64,000 bases of DNA from Tritrichomonas foetus (Eukaryota; Parabasalia; Tritrichomonadida; Tritrichomonadidae). Below are positions 1-9,616 of the stretch, piece by piece. A program made the translations under genes and the position numbers. Within the stretch, counting starts at the first letter, position 1, and each line of letters starts with the position of its first letter. The notes beneath the pieces are model-generated. The model was not told the DNA's origin. It saw only the letters and a program-made list of their open reading frames with translations, and searched no databases. The stretch spans positions 1 to 64,000 of the forward strand of contig MLAK01001204.1 of assembly GCA_001839685.1 (NCBI GenBank). Reading direction: 5' to 3'.

Positions 1-40
1 TTTCAATGAAGCTACGCTTCTCGGACGAAGTCCTTTATGA

Positions 41-166
41 TTTCGTTGGTTTTCTCATTCATGAAATTTTTAATGTGAATTTGTTGGGTTTAATGAAATT
101 TCATGTTTAAATTTGTTTTTTCGTTAGTTTTCTCATTCATGAAATTTTTAATGTGAATTTGTTGGG
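41..166. repeat. Two 48-bp direct repeats
   Basis: Positions 41-88 and 119-166 are almost the same sequence; the only difference I see is one G/A near the start. The two copies are about 78 bp apart from start to start. Immediately after the second copy, at about 168-190, lies an imperfect inverted repeat made of a T6 tract, a GC-rich middle and an A6 tract. Nothing here is coding. It looks like part of a dispersed or tandem intergenic repeat cut by the window edge. Confidence 0.75.
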
Positions 167-534
167 ATTTTTTGAGCGAAGCGCAAAAAATCACAACTTA
201 TAGGTCTACTTTTTTGTTATGGATGTGATAATGAATGTTTTCTTGGTTTTGCATCAGATTCTGTTGTATTTGTTATTTGCTATGTCAATATTTATCCACT
301 GCTCGAATACGATGATCCTATGGATGCCAACTTTTGAATAATAATAACTGAAAAAGTGATTCTGTGAATTCTGCTTCGATCAGGTTCTGAGTTTTTGACC
401 ATAAAAACAAAGAAAAAGTATTCACAACCTACATGATTTTTAACTTTTTCAAAGCTATCAGCCATTTATACTATTAAAGATAAAACATCAATTGAAAAGT
501 TTAGATCATCAAAATAAAAAACTGAGCAAAGAGA
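167..534. other. Intergenic, no gene seen
   Basis: AT-rich spacer between the edge repeat and the C2-domain gene. It contains the short inverted repeat at about 168-190 and otherwise nothing I can assign. Confidence 0.5.
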
Positions 535-2082
535 ATGTTTCGACTCTACATAGTAGAAGCTTCAAACCTACCGGCAGCAGATCTCAATGGCAAATCAGAT
601 CCTTTTGTGAAGATTTTTTTCAAAGAAAAAGACGAATTCATCAAAATCGGACAAACAAAATCGATCAAAAAAACACTCAACCCTGTTTGGGACAGAAATC
701 TTGAGCATCCCTTTAATGTGCCATTTTATTCCACAACAGAAAATCAATTGCTCTTCAAAATATACGATAAAGATAAGCTTTCAAAAGATGACTATCTCGG
801 CGAGTGCATGATACCGCCGAATAAGTTTGTTTTTGGTGCTCCAATAATTCTTGATGTGAAAACCATCAAAAGCAAGAAATCAACTTTATCAATATTTATG
901 CAATCTAATTTTGACAATTTAGCTGAAAGTCAATTTAAGTTGTCAGAAATCACAAGACTCTATTGTTATACAACTTATGATCCACCTCTCCAAAAGTTTG
1001 ATTCAGAATTATCTCTTTTTATGGGAAATTTTGATGAAAAAACTTTTTCGGATAATGTGGATGTGGTTAATCGTCCTGAAATCAAATTTAATCGAGATAA
1101 AATTGATGGATTGTTAACATCTTCTGGAAAATCTATTATTTACAATTTCGATTTAAACAATTCCCAAAATCCCTCAAAATTCGTATTTGTTCCTATTTTT
1201 GAGCCAAATGGTTATATTGGCCGAGTTTATGTCAATTTTGCTATTCTTTCTATTTCAAATAAAGAAATTAGTGAAAAATGTTGTGGAAAATTCAAAAATA
1301 AGCCATTTATTTTGTCTTCGCATATAATTGATGTTAGTTTTGGAATGAGAAACGAATTGGTTTCATTTCCAGTTGTTTTTTCTATAGATGACCAAACCAA
1401 AAATCCAATTTTCACAAATATTTCAACTTTGTCAACTTTTGGAATTTCTCACACTTCTTTTTTCCAAAAAATGAAACATATTATGGATCCAACAAAAGGC
1501 ACATCAGGAATATCACCTAATCAAGCTGTTTTCTTTCCAGATAAGCCATTTTCTCTTCAAAAGGCTACTCCAAACCCTTTAAAAGAAATAAATATTTCTA
1601 TTACAATGAATCGAGAAACAGATCATACAATTAGTGCTGCTGCTTTTTCGGAATCGTTTGAATTAATCGGAAGAGTTTCAGCAGTTGCTAATCATTCGGC
1701 AGTTGATGATTCTTTAATATATATTGAAGAAGGAAAAGGAAGCTTATTAATAAAACTTAACGAAATGAATGAGAAAAATGTAAAATATGTCATCATTGTT
1801 TTTACTTCACCAACAGCTGAGCCACTCAACAAAACTGGAATTACTGCATTAGTAAAGAATAATGGAGATGGGACTGAATTGACTTCATTTTCACCTGGAG
1901 ATTCTGATGCCAATCCTGCATGGATGCCTTTCATCCTTTCCAATCATTTAGGGAATGGACAGTTCGATTTACTACCAGTTTCAAAGTTCTTCAGATCACA
2001 GAAACCATTTGATGCTCAAACGAGAATGAAATCACTAATTGTTGAGGAAAACATTATTCAATCATTTTATCCAAGTTGTTAA
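535..2082 (+). CDS. C2 domain-containing protein
   Basis: 515 codons from an ATG at 535. Residues 1 to about 115 form a C2 domain: the opening strand carries ASNLPAADLNGKSDPFVKI with the first calcium-loop aspartates, and YDKDKLSKDDYLGE supplies the second loop. C2 domains of this type bind calcium and acidic phospholipids, so the protein probably moves to membranes when calcium rises. The other 400 residues have no transmembrane segment and match no family I recognise; they read as soluble beta-rich protein. No partner gene is adjacent. The C2 assignment is firm, the role of the C-terminal part is unknown. Confidence 0.85.
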   Translation: MFRLYIVEASNLPAADLNGKSDPFVKIFFKEKDEFIKIGQTKSIKKTLNPVWDRNLEHPFNVPFYSTTENQLLFKIYDKDKLSKDDYLGECMIPPNKFVFGAPIILDVKTIKSKKSTLSIFMQSNFDNLAESQFKLSEITRLYCYTTYDPPLQKFDSELSLFMGNFDEKTFSDNVDVVNRPEIKFNRDKIDGLLTSSGKSIIYNFDLNNSQNPSKFVFVPIFEPNGYIGRVYVNFAILSISNKEISEKCCGKFKNKPFILSSHIIDVSFGMRNELVSFPVVFSIDDQTKNPIFTNISTLSTFGISHTSFFQKMKHIMDPTKGTSGISPNQAVFFPDKPFSLQKATPNPLKEINISITMNRETDHTISAAAFSESFELIGRVSAVANHSAVDDSLIYIEEGKGSLLIKLNEMNEKNVKYVIIVFTSPTAEPLNKTGITALVKNNGDGTELTSFSPGDSDANPAWMPFILSNHLGNGQFDLLPVSKFFRSQKPFDAQTRMKSLIVEENIIQSFYPSC

Positions 2083-2303
2083 TTGACATTTTCTTATCAT
2101 TACAAACGACTTTTTGTAAACATTATCAAGAAAATTTTTTCATTGTATTTATTAATAAATAACTTCTGAATTAATCATGTTACTTCTAAAATACATAAAT
2201 TATATGAAAACTATAATGTAAATTCTTTTTTTATAAAAAATAAAAAGTTATGGATATATGAATGATTGAAAAATAATTCTTATTAGAAAAATTGTATTTA
2301 AGT

Positions 2304-2789
2304 TTAGTTAAGGTTGTTGTAATCTGGCTCATTTTTATACTCAGCTTGCTGGAATCCGGAATTTTCTTGTTGTAATATTGGGGAAATCTTTGGAATTGGT
2401 AAGAATTCGAAAATAATGAGCATTCCTCCAATAATCCAAAATATAATCCATGAAGCCAATCTTATACCCCAAGTTGCTGAAAATAGGCATCCTAAAACGA
2501 TAAACAAAATACCCTTTCCAACATATGAAATGATGAATGGAAAGAAGTGTAGTAGTGGGAATTTTCCAATAATTGACCATGCATCCAACACACAAATACA
2601 TATGATAACAAAACTTACTAAAATTGAATGTGCTGACTTGTCAAACATCAGAACAATTGCGACAACAACTCCATAAACATCAAATAGTATCAAGCATAAA
2701 TGGAATATGCTAATGGCTGAAAGTGCAAAAGGCATAATTTTGTGAAATGAAATGTATGATAGGACAAAATTGATAGTAAATCCGGTCAT
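2304..2789 (-). CDS. COPI-associated / TVP15-like four-TM membrane protein
   Basis: 161 codons from an ATG at 2789. The first 135 residues hold about four hydrophobic helices. The motif YVGKGILFIVLGCLF between helices 2 and 3 resembles the G(R/K)G-(I/L)F-(Y/F)-hydrophobic-LG signature of the COPI-associated (TVP15) family of small Golgi membrane proteins. The tail of about 30 residues is polar, with QQEN, KNEPDYNN and no retrieval signal that I can see. It is convergent with the upstream C2 gene. Family known: late-Golgi vesicle membrane proteins. Inference: Golgi/endosome membrane protein. Another small tetraspanning family is possible. Confidence 0.6.
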   Translation of the reverse strand: MTGFTINFVLSYISFHKIMPFALSAISIFHLCLILFDVYGVVVAIVLMFDKSAHSILVSFVIICICVLDAWSIIGKFPLLHFFPFIISYVGKGILFIVLGCLFSATWGIRLASWIIFWIIGGMLIIFEFLPIPKISPILQQENSGFQQAEYKNEPDYNNLN

Positions 2790-3530
2790 AAATACATAAA
2801 AGATTCAAAAAATATTCTCAAATTTTGTGACATTTTAAAGTATCATCACAGAAGATATTTCGAATTGGTCGTTGAATTGGTCAGATTTTTTTACGGCACC
2901 AAAAATCTAAAATACAATTAAATTAAATCCAAATTCATCGTCTGACTTATAGAATATCATCTTGAAGATTACATCTTCCAATTTGAATTTTTTTTATTAT
3001 CGCGCTGTCATTTTTTTAGTTAGCGTTTATTGTTTTCAAACATTGGGGATAAGTTTGCCGAAAAAAGAATAATATGAGACAGTTAAATTCAACAATGAGA
3101 CCTTTTTTATTAAGAATTTATTTTTATGTTCTTGAATAATATGCGAATGTTTTTGGTTGAACAACAATCAATGGATGTCATATGAATGTATACATAAATT
3201 CCATCATTAATGTTTTAGGAAACATTAAAAAGAAAGACAATTTCAACATCAATACATTAATTTGGAAGCAATAGCTCCACAGTTTCTACATTATTATATA
3301 CGCATGCAATATATAAAAATGTTTTTTTAGATTTATAAAAATATCTCTCAAATTTCGAATGTAAATTTACTTCGAATATTTTGTACTGTCACTCTGTAAT
3401 ATCACTTTTGCGATATTAATTGGCACAATAATAAACAATTGTGAAGCAATATAATAATACTGGTGAAGCCATAATAATAGGAAACATAATAACATTAAGA
3501 TTTGAAACTCCTTTGGAAACAACGACTTTT

Positions 3531-3563
3531 TGAACTATGATTGTTGAACTATGATTGTTGAAC
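3531..3563. repeat. 14-bp tandem repeat, about 2.4 copies
   Basis: The unit TGAACTATGATTGT occurs at 3531-3544 and 3545-3558, followed by a partial copy TGAAC. It is intergenic and short; probably replication slippage. Confidence 0.8.
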
Positions 3564-4370
3564 ATCATCTTTAAATCATATTGAAACATTTCAAAATTTA
3601 TCAGCAAAACATCATAAAATCATTATCGAAAAACAATAAAAAAGTAATGTTTTACTCTAAATTGTTTATACAAAATGAAAATTAAAGAAAAGAAATAAAG
3701 ACAAAAAGAAATAAAAAAGAAAGACAAAATAGGAATTTAGATGAAGAAAATATTCGAATGATTTCATCAACTATCTTAATTTAGTCACAATAAATTCATT
3801 GTGAATTATCTAATATTGCTTGTCTAATTTACAATATATATTATGAATGAATACTATTTCACTAAGATTCAATGTTGATATACATCATTTTAATTTCAAT
3901 TTACATAACAGTATTTTCCCTTATTTTTTTCATTTGAATTCATTCACTGATTATTCTCTTTCACTCATCAATATTGATCGGCCATGCAAATAAGGTATTC
4001 TTGAAACTCAAAATAAAGTTTCATTGAAAGATACTTAATCTCATGGGATCTTCTTGATTTATGATTATTCCCATGAAAACAATTTAATAAATAAATAATG
4101 GTTGACTTTGGTTCAATTCACTTTAGCGATTATGACACAATCAGCCAGACATAGTCTGAATTTTGATTTACAAGGATAGATAATAAACAATTCAAATACG
4201 ATTAATCGTGATTAATTAGCCATCTATGGGCAATTAATTGAGACGATATATCGCGAAAATTTGACCACTAATATTTTCAATTGTTGTAATTCATAATATG
4301 TTATTCAAATTTGAGAATACTCACAAAATGATTTATCAGTTTTTTTATGAAAAAGTCAATGTATTTTCTA

Positions 4371-4377
4371 TCATTTT
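4371..4377 (+). promoter_or_regulatory. Initiator-like TCATTTT before the PH/AGC kinase
   Basis: TCATTTT lies 34 bp upstream of the kinase ATG and fits the trichomonad initiator consensus TCA-pyrimidine-T/A. Short leaders starting at such an element are established for Trichomonas. Here it is seen only as sequence; the start site is not known. Confidence 0.4.
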
Positions 4378-4404
4378 ATCCATCCATATAAAAAAAAAAA
4401 AAAA

Positions 4405-5757
4405 ATGAGTTCAATGGAGCGCGTAATACTCAAAGAAGTTCTCCGAAAGAAGGGATCCAAGTTTGGCTTTTGGAGGAAACGTTTTGTTCATTTAACGACA
4501 ACACACTTAATCGTTTATAAAGGCGAAAACACAAGCGAAGTTGAAAGAAAAATCGAAATCGTTCCAACAGCTGTAGTCGAATGTTTGGATGGGGAGAAGC
4601 CACCAAGATTTGTTCTACATGTCGAAGGCCAACGCCCAATCACTTTGGGACACGACAATCCAGATATTATTATTAATTGGGTAAACGAAATCCGGAATAT
4701 CACTTTACAGACGCCAGACGTATCAATGGACAATTTCGACATCATTTCAGTTCTCGGTCGCGGATTTTACGGAAAGGTTATGCTTGTGAAGAAGAAAAAT
4801 ACCGATCAATATTTCGCAATTAAAACAGTCCATAAAAATCGACTCGTGAAAGCTAACAAAGTTCATACAATTTTTACTGAACGGAATGTTTTGATGAAGG
4901 CAAGACATCCTTTTATTGTCAATCTGCAATTCGCCTTCCAAACAGAAAGCAAGGTTTATCTTGGCCTTGAATACGCCTCGGGTGGTGAGCTTTTCTATCA
5001 CCTTCAAAATAGGCAAACAATTCCAATCGATGAGGTCAGATTGTACATCGCGGAATTATCTCTTGCTATTAATTATCTTCATGTCCTTAGAGTCATCTAC
5101 CGTGATCTTAAACCCGAAAATATCCTTTTGGATTCGCAGGGGCATGTCAAGCTCACTGATTTCGGACTTGCGAAAACATTAACAGATTTTTCTAACCAAA
5201 CTGGCACTTTTTGTGGGACATCTGAATATATTGCACCAGAAATCATTTCGAGGAAACCTTATGGACCAGAAATTGATTGGTGGGCGGTTGGAATATTAAC
5301 TTATGAATTGCTTTATGGACAAACCCCATTTTTCAACCAAAATAAGGCTAAAATGTTCCAGTCAATTCGAAGTGACCGACCAAGATTCCCAAGAAAAGTC
5401 GAACAATCAACAGTAGACTTCATTTCCATGCTCCTTGAAAAAGATCCAGCTAACCGTGCTACTTTTGAGAAGATAAAAGTTCATCCTTTCTTCAATGGTA
5501 TGGCTTTCGAAGATGTTTTAGCTAAAAAATATAAACCGGCGTTCGTTCCACCATCCAATGGTGTCGTTGGAAACTTTGATACAGAATTTACTATGGAAAA
5601 TCCACTTGATTCACTTGCAACACCAACTCCAACAGCTGCAAACGCATTTGATGGATTTTCTTATGTTGCAAGTCCAAATGAGATGAAGCCAGATGGTGAA
5701 TCTACAGATGAAGGTGATGAAGAGGAAATTTCTATCTTGAATCCAACTTCAATGTGA
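4405..5757 (+). CDS. PH-domain AGC serine/threonine kinase, Akt/PKB-like
   Basis: 450 codons; an A-tract runs directly into the ATG. Residues about 5-98 form a PH domain (GSKFGFWRKRFVHL, then a terminal helix with NWVNEI). The kinase domain spans about 111-363: glycine loop LGRGFYGKV, ATP lysine K140, catalytic YRDLKPEN with D234, DFG at 252-254, activation loop TGTFCGTSEYIAPE with T268 as likely PDK1-type site, and DWWAVG. The C-tail has TP turn-motif candidates (T407, T409) and a hydrophobic motif FDGFSY with S419. This is the order PH, kinase, AGC tail seen in Akt. Family role: phosphoinositide-recruited kinase controlling growth and traffic. All catalytic residues are present, so it should be active. 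Confidence 0.93.
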   Translation: MSSMERVILKEVLRKKGSKFGFWRKRFVHLTTTHLIVYKGENTSEVERKIEIVPTAVVECLDGEKPPRFVLHVEGQRPITLGHDNPDIIINWVNEIRNITLQTPDVSMDNFDIISVLGRGFYGKVMLVKKKNTDQYFAIKTVHKNRLVKANKVHTIFTERNVLMKARHPFIVNLQFAFQTESKVYLGLEYASGGELFYHLQNRQTIPIDEVRLYIAELSLAINYLHVLRVIYRDLKPENILLDSQGHVKLTDFGLAKTLTDFSNQTGTFCGTSEYIAPEIISRKPYGPEIDWWAVGILTYELLYGQTPFFNQNKAKMFQSIRSDRPRFPRKVEQSTVDFISMLLEKDPANRATFEKIKVHPFFNGMAFEDVLAKKYKPAFVPPSNGVVGNFDTEFTMENPLDSLATPTPTAANAFDGFSYVASPNEMKPDGESTDEGDEEEISILNPTSM

Positions 5758-6320
5758 GATATATTTTTTATATGTGTAATTCTTAATTAAACACTTTTTC
5801 ACATTTAAATTATTTTTTTTCTTCTTTACTTGACTATTATTAACTTCTTTTCTTTACTGTTGACTTTTTTCCTTTACTTCTTACTTCTTTATTTGTTCTT
5901 GATAATTCTTATTATTGTTACTTGTTGTGAATTTTTGAGAAATGATCCAATTCATTCAACGGAAATGATATTGAGATTTTTTTCTTTTAAGCACCAAATA
6001 TAATGTTAGAGGTAAATAATTTTTGAATAGACATTTACTAATAAATTGTTAAGAAGATTTTGCATAAGACTTCATTTCATATAACTTAATTAATGCCATA
6101 TCAAGAGTTAGAATAATAAATACATTTTTTAATTTTATGTTAATAATTAATTATTTAAGAGAGAAAATTAATTGCTTCACCAAAAATCACAATCATTTTT
6201 CGCCAGTGGCCCAATTAGTGCACACTCTCTAATCTGGGAGTTCATTTCATCGTCAAGAAATGATCAAAGAGAGTCTCTTTCATTTAAATAAAGGATTTAA
6301 CAATGCATATAGGAATGATT
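5758..6320. other. Intergenic, convergent gene ends
   Basis: Spacer between the ends of the kinase and FHIT genes, holding both 3' ends. Pyrimidine-rich on the plus strand at about 5815-5905. No gene seen. Confidence 0.5.
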
Positions 6321-6731
6321 TTATGTTGTCGCTTTTTTGAGTTCTTCTTCAAAAAATTGCCGATACTGATTGGCAGTTTCTTCACGGGTTTTATCATCAG
6401 GATATTTTCTTTCAAAATTAGCGGGAATATTATGTGGAACAATGTGGCAGTGAACATGGGGAACTGTTTGACCTGCTGCTGGACCATCTTGAATGGTCAA
6501 ATTTAATGCTTCTGTTTTTAAATGTTTTTTCATGGTGTTACCAGCCAAATAAGTAACTTTTAAAAAATCAATTTTTTCTTCTTGCGTTAAATTGTGAAAA
6601 TTAGGAACTTTTCGAATAGATGATACCAAAATATGACCTTCGCTTAAAGGCATAAGATTAACAAAAACATAAGTATATTGCGTTTTATAAATTACATTAT
6701 TCAAAGGGACAGTATGTGGACCGAATTCCAT
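6321..6731 (-). CDS. HIT-family dinucleoside polyphosphate hydrolase, FHIT-like
   Basis: 136 codons from an ATG at 6731, close to the length of FHIT. The HIT signature HVHCH is at residues 92-96, with H94 as expected nucleophile, inside QDGPAAGQTVPHVHCHIVP, which follows the FHIT subgroup (QDG-x-x-AGQ) more closely than the Hint subgroup. Residues 28-38, PLSEGHILVSS, form the conserved substrate-binding strand. The family cleaves Ap3A and related dinucleotides to AMP plus ADP in the cytosol. The protein looks complete, with a lysine-rich helical end. Confidence 0.9.
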   Translation of the reverse strand: MEFGPHTVPLNNVIYKTQYTYVFVNLMPLSEGHILVSSIRKVPNFHNLTQEEKIDFLKVTYLAGNTMKKHLKTEALNLTIQDGPAAGQTVPHVHCHIVPHNIPANFERKYPDDKTREETANQYRQFFEEELKKATT

Positions 6732-7015
6732 TCTTTCAACTTCACGTGGAAAACTACTTTAATTTACCATTATATTTGACCTTAACGCTTTTCTATAGGG
6801 ATTAAGAATGATTAAAACAATCTTTCCAAACAAGATTTTATTATGGGAAACAGTTTTATGTCATTATTACACAATCCTCATAAAATAATATTAATACTAA
6901 TACTAATAATTAAATTATACTTGATCAGAATAGTTTATGATAAAAACACATAATGAACATAAAGTGGCCACTTTATCTTTTTGATAAATCCTTTTTGTCA
7001 TAGGGTGCAAATTTT

Positions 7016-9070
7016 TCAAGATTTTACATCTATTTTAGCTTTTAGTTCTTGGTTTTCACATTTCAAAGAATCATTTTCAGAAAGCAACATCAAAAATGCT
7101 TCTTCATTTTTAATATCTTCATTTCTAGGAGCAGTTGCTATTTTTTGAACATAATTTCTCAAAATATTCACGTTTACATTCGGTAGGAAATACTCAGGAT
7201 CACGTAAAGATTTATAAAGTTGATCAAATGAGGGACGTCTGTTAGGATTATGGTCCCAGCAATCCATTATCAACGTTTTTAATTTTGGATTGAAATCAAA
7301 ATTAAATTTAGGTCTATATTTGGAATCTACTACCTTTGTTAATAAATAAAATGCTCCCCCTGGCCGATTTAAATTAAGTTCAGAATAGGGTTTTCTTGAA
7401 GTAAATAATTCATATAGTAAAATTCCAAAGCTATAAACATCGGCGGGTTTCCCATAAAGTTCTCCATGAAAAACTTCTGGTGCTTGATAAATAGGTGTTC
7501 CAATACCACTTTGACTTTGCAATTCTGGATTTTTTGGATCAATAAATTTGGCTGTTCCAAAATCACTAATTTTTGGATGATTATTATCATCTAGTAAAAC
7601 ATTACTAGGCTTCAAATCTCTGTGAATAATATTATGAAAATGTAGAAATTTCATTCCATAAGCAATACCAACAGCGATAGTTTGTCGATCAGTATTTGAA
7701 AGATTTTGATTAACATCCATATTTAACATCTTCGCGAGTGAACCATTCTTCATATATTCCATTAAAATTGTTAGTGAATTATTATCTTGAAAGTCTTTAA
7801 AGGAATAACCTTTTATTCTTATAAAAGAAGGGTGTTGAATTTGGCATAAAATGTTAATTTCACGTTGATTTATGAGAGATATATTCGAGATTTCTTGACT
7901 CACTTTTGCTGCAACTTTTTCTCGAGTTTCAATATTTTCACATAAGTAAACGTTTCCAAAGCTACCAGAATCAATTTTCTTTAGACAACTATATTTTGTT
8001 AAATCAGTTTTCAAGCTCACTGATTTAAATTCAATTCTTGTACTCATTATACTTCTTGAGAGAGCAGATTGTCGGCTTTTCTTTTTTTCATTCTCATATT
8101 TATTTTTCCATTCATTTCGTTCATCATAAATTTCCAAATGTTCAACATAACGTTCAAACTCTTCCGAATTTATATCAGAAAGCCTATATTCTTCATTTTT
8201 ACCTAGCAATTCATAAATTTCATCTAAACTCGGGCGATCACCTTTATTGATACATAAACAATCTAAAATCAAATTCCCAATTTTTTCATTTTGGAAGTCA
8301 TTCGGAGTTGATAGTTTAATTCTTCCTGATTTCAGACCATGGATAGAATTATTGAATGAAAAGTTTTTATATATGGTTTCACCAAAAATTATTTCATACA
8401 TCAACATTCCAAAGGTATAAGTGTCACTGTCTAAATCAATATCATCATCGAATATTTCAATTGGCAAATTAATTTTATCAATTTGTGAAGTAACAATATC
8501 ATTAAAAGATTTTCCTTCTTTATAAATAGGAGTATCATTAGCTTTGAAAATTGTTCGACAAAATCCATTCAACTCATCATTTTCATTATGTTTGAAAGTT
8601 AAGCTTGGCTCCATGAAGTTGTTTACTAATATTGATTTTAAATTTATGCCACTAAACAAAATCCCATTATTGTGAAATGTTTTTAATCCATGTGCAATTC
8701 CAGTCATTAAAATTTGTTTTTGAGTACCACTGAGTAAAATTTTATCATTGAATAATACTTTATATAAGTTTTCTTTAGGGTTATTTTCAAAAATAACTGA
8801 AACACACTGTTTGCCATTTTTATATCTAGTATGAGAGTATCCTTTTAATTTAACAATAGATGGCCCTTGCATTCTCCTTAAAAGTTGTACTTCTTGAATG
8901 ATTCGTATTGGATTTATATCATTTTTGTAAGAATGGAGATAATATTTTTTCTTTGGATTTCCCTTCTCTTGAACAATTTTTATATCACAATCTTCTTGGC
9001 TGTGAAAATTATTTTCAAGAATCTCAAATTGATTTAACTTCACTAAATAACTTGGTGAAGAACTGAACAT
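7016..9070 (-). CDS. Tandem pseudokinase-kinase, TKL-like
   Basis: 684 codons from an ATG at 9070. It carries two kinase folds. The first (about 10-290) is degenerate: where HRDLKPxN should be it has FSGINLKSILVNN and no DFG is visible, so it is a predicted pseudokinase. The second (about 358-630) is complete: glycine loop IDSGSFGNVYLCE, VAAK lysine, HRDLKPSNVLL, DFGTAK and a P+1 region GTPIYQAPE. A charged linker separates them and the last 40 residues look coiled-coil. Trichomonads encode many TKL kinases. Inference: the first domain regulates or scaffolds the second, as in JAK-type tandem kinases. Substrates unknown. Confidence 0.88.
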   Translation of the reverse strand: MFSSSPSYLVKLNQFEILENNFHSQEDCDIKIVQEKGNPKKKYYLHSYKNDINPIRIIQEVQLLRRMQGPSIVKLKGYSHTRYKNGKQCVSVIFENNPKENLYKVLFNDKILLSGTQKQILMTGIAHGLKTFHNNGILFSGINLKSILVNNFMEPSLTFKHNENDELNGFCRTIFKANDTPIYKEGKSFNDIVTSQIDKINLPIEIFDDDIDLDSDTYTFGMLMYEIIFGETIYKNFSFNNSIHGLKSGRIKLSTPNDFQNEKIGNLILDCLCINKGDRPSLDEIYELLGKNEEYRLSDINSEEFERYVEHLEIYDERNEWKNKYENEKKKSRQSALSRSIMSTRIEFKSVSLKTDLTKYSCLKKIDSGSFGNVYLCENIETREKVAAKVSQEISNISLINQREINILCQIQHPSFIRIKGYSFKDFQDNNSLTILMEYMKNGSLAKMLNMDVNQNLSNTDRQTIAVGIAYGMKFLHFHNIIHRDLKPSNVLLDDNNHPKISDFGTAKFIDPKNPELQSQSGIGTPIYQAPEVFHGELYGKPADVYSFGILLYELFTSRKPYSELNLNRPGGAFYLLTKVVDSKYRPKFNFDFNPKLKTLIMDCWDHNPNRRPSFDQLYKSLRDPEYFLPNVNVNILRNYVQKIATAPRNEDIKNEEAFLMLLSENDSLKCENQELKAKIDVKS

Positions 9071-9077
9071 TGATTTC

Positions 9078-9084
9078 AGAAAAT
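9078..9084 (-). promoter_or_regulatory. Initiator-like TCATTTT before the tandem kinase
   Basis: On the minus strand TCATTTT lies 7 bp upstream of the ATG at 9070, the spacing expected for the short leaders of trichomonad mRNAs. Sequence match only. Confidence 0.45.
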
Positions 9085-9604
9085 GACATTTATTATTGAA
9101 TAATTTTGAGAAATTTCAGAACTAATTCGCCGGTTTATTCATTTTTTTGAATATGAATCAAAATAAACTATTTAATTAATTTCTGAAGATGGTCAAAATC
9201 ATCTTTTTTTCAATAAGATTGTCTAAATGCCACAATGACAATATGATTCATTCATGATGTCTTGAATGAGGGTGAAATTATCAAATACCAACATAAGAAC
9301 ATATATTATCTACAAATAACTACCATGTGTAGCAAACATTCGTTGAGGAGAGTTCAAGTTTTTGGGAACGAAAAATACTGGTGAAGAATCATCACTGATA
9401 AAAATAACTAAAATATTACATACGATGATCTTTTTCAAAACAAAGCCGATCATTTCCTTAGAGAAACTTTTTCATTTAATAAAAAAAAATTGAATGAAAT
9501 GAAGTGTTCACATCACTTAAAAATGAATATGGTAAGTGTCTGGCTAAATAAATTAAATGTATAAGTAGTCATACAATTCAAATTTTGCGAATAGAATTTT
9601 TGGT

Positions 9605-9611
9605 TCATTTT
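9605..9611 (+). promoter_or_regulatory. Initiator-like TCATTTT before the HECT gene
   Basis: TCATTTT ends 5 bp before the ATG at 9617, giving a predicted leader of about 10 nt. A second TCATAT overlaps the start. Confidence 0.45.
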
Positions 9612-9616
9612 ATCAT

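Larger units (their letters stand above)
2790..4404. other. 1.6-kb intergenic, no gene supported
   Basis: Very AT-rich spacer between divergent genes, so it should hold both promoters. I see a short 14-bp tandem repeat at 3531-3558 and a TCATTTT element at 4371 next to the kinase gene. Short open frames here have no coding character. Confidence 0.5.
9071..9616. other. Intergenic promoter region between divergent genes
   Basis: Bidirectional spacer. Initiator-like elements sit at both ends (9078-9084 on the minus strand and 9605-9611 on the plus strand). I see no gene. Confidence 0.5.

Noticed and set aside
3416..3607. 63-codon minus-strand frame in the large spacer
   Set aside because: It runs through a tandem repeat and AT-rich sequence with no protein character.
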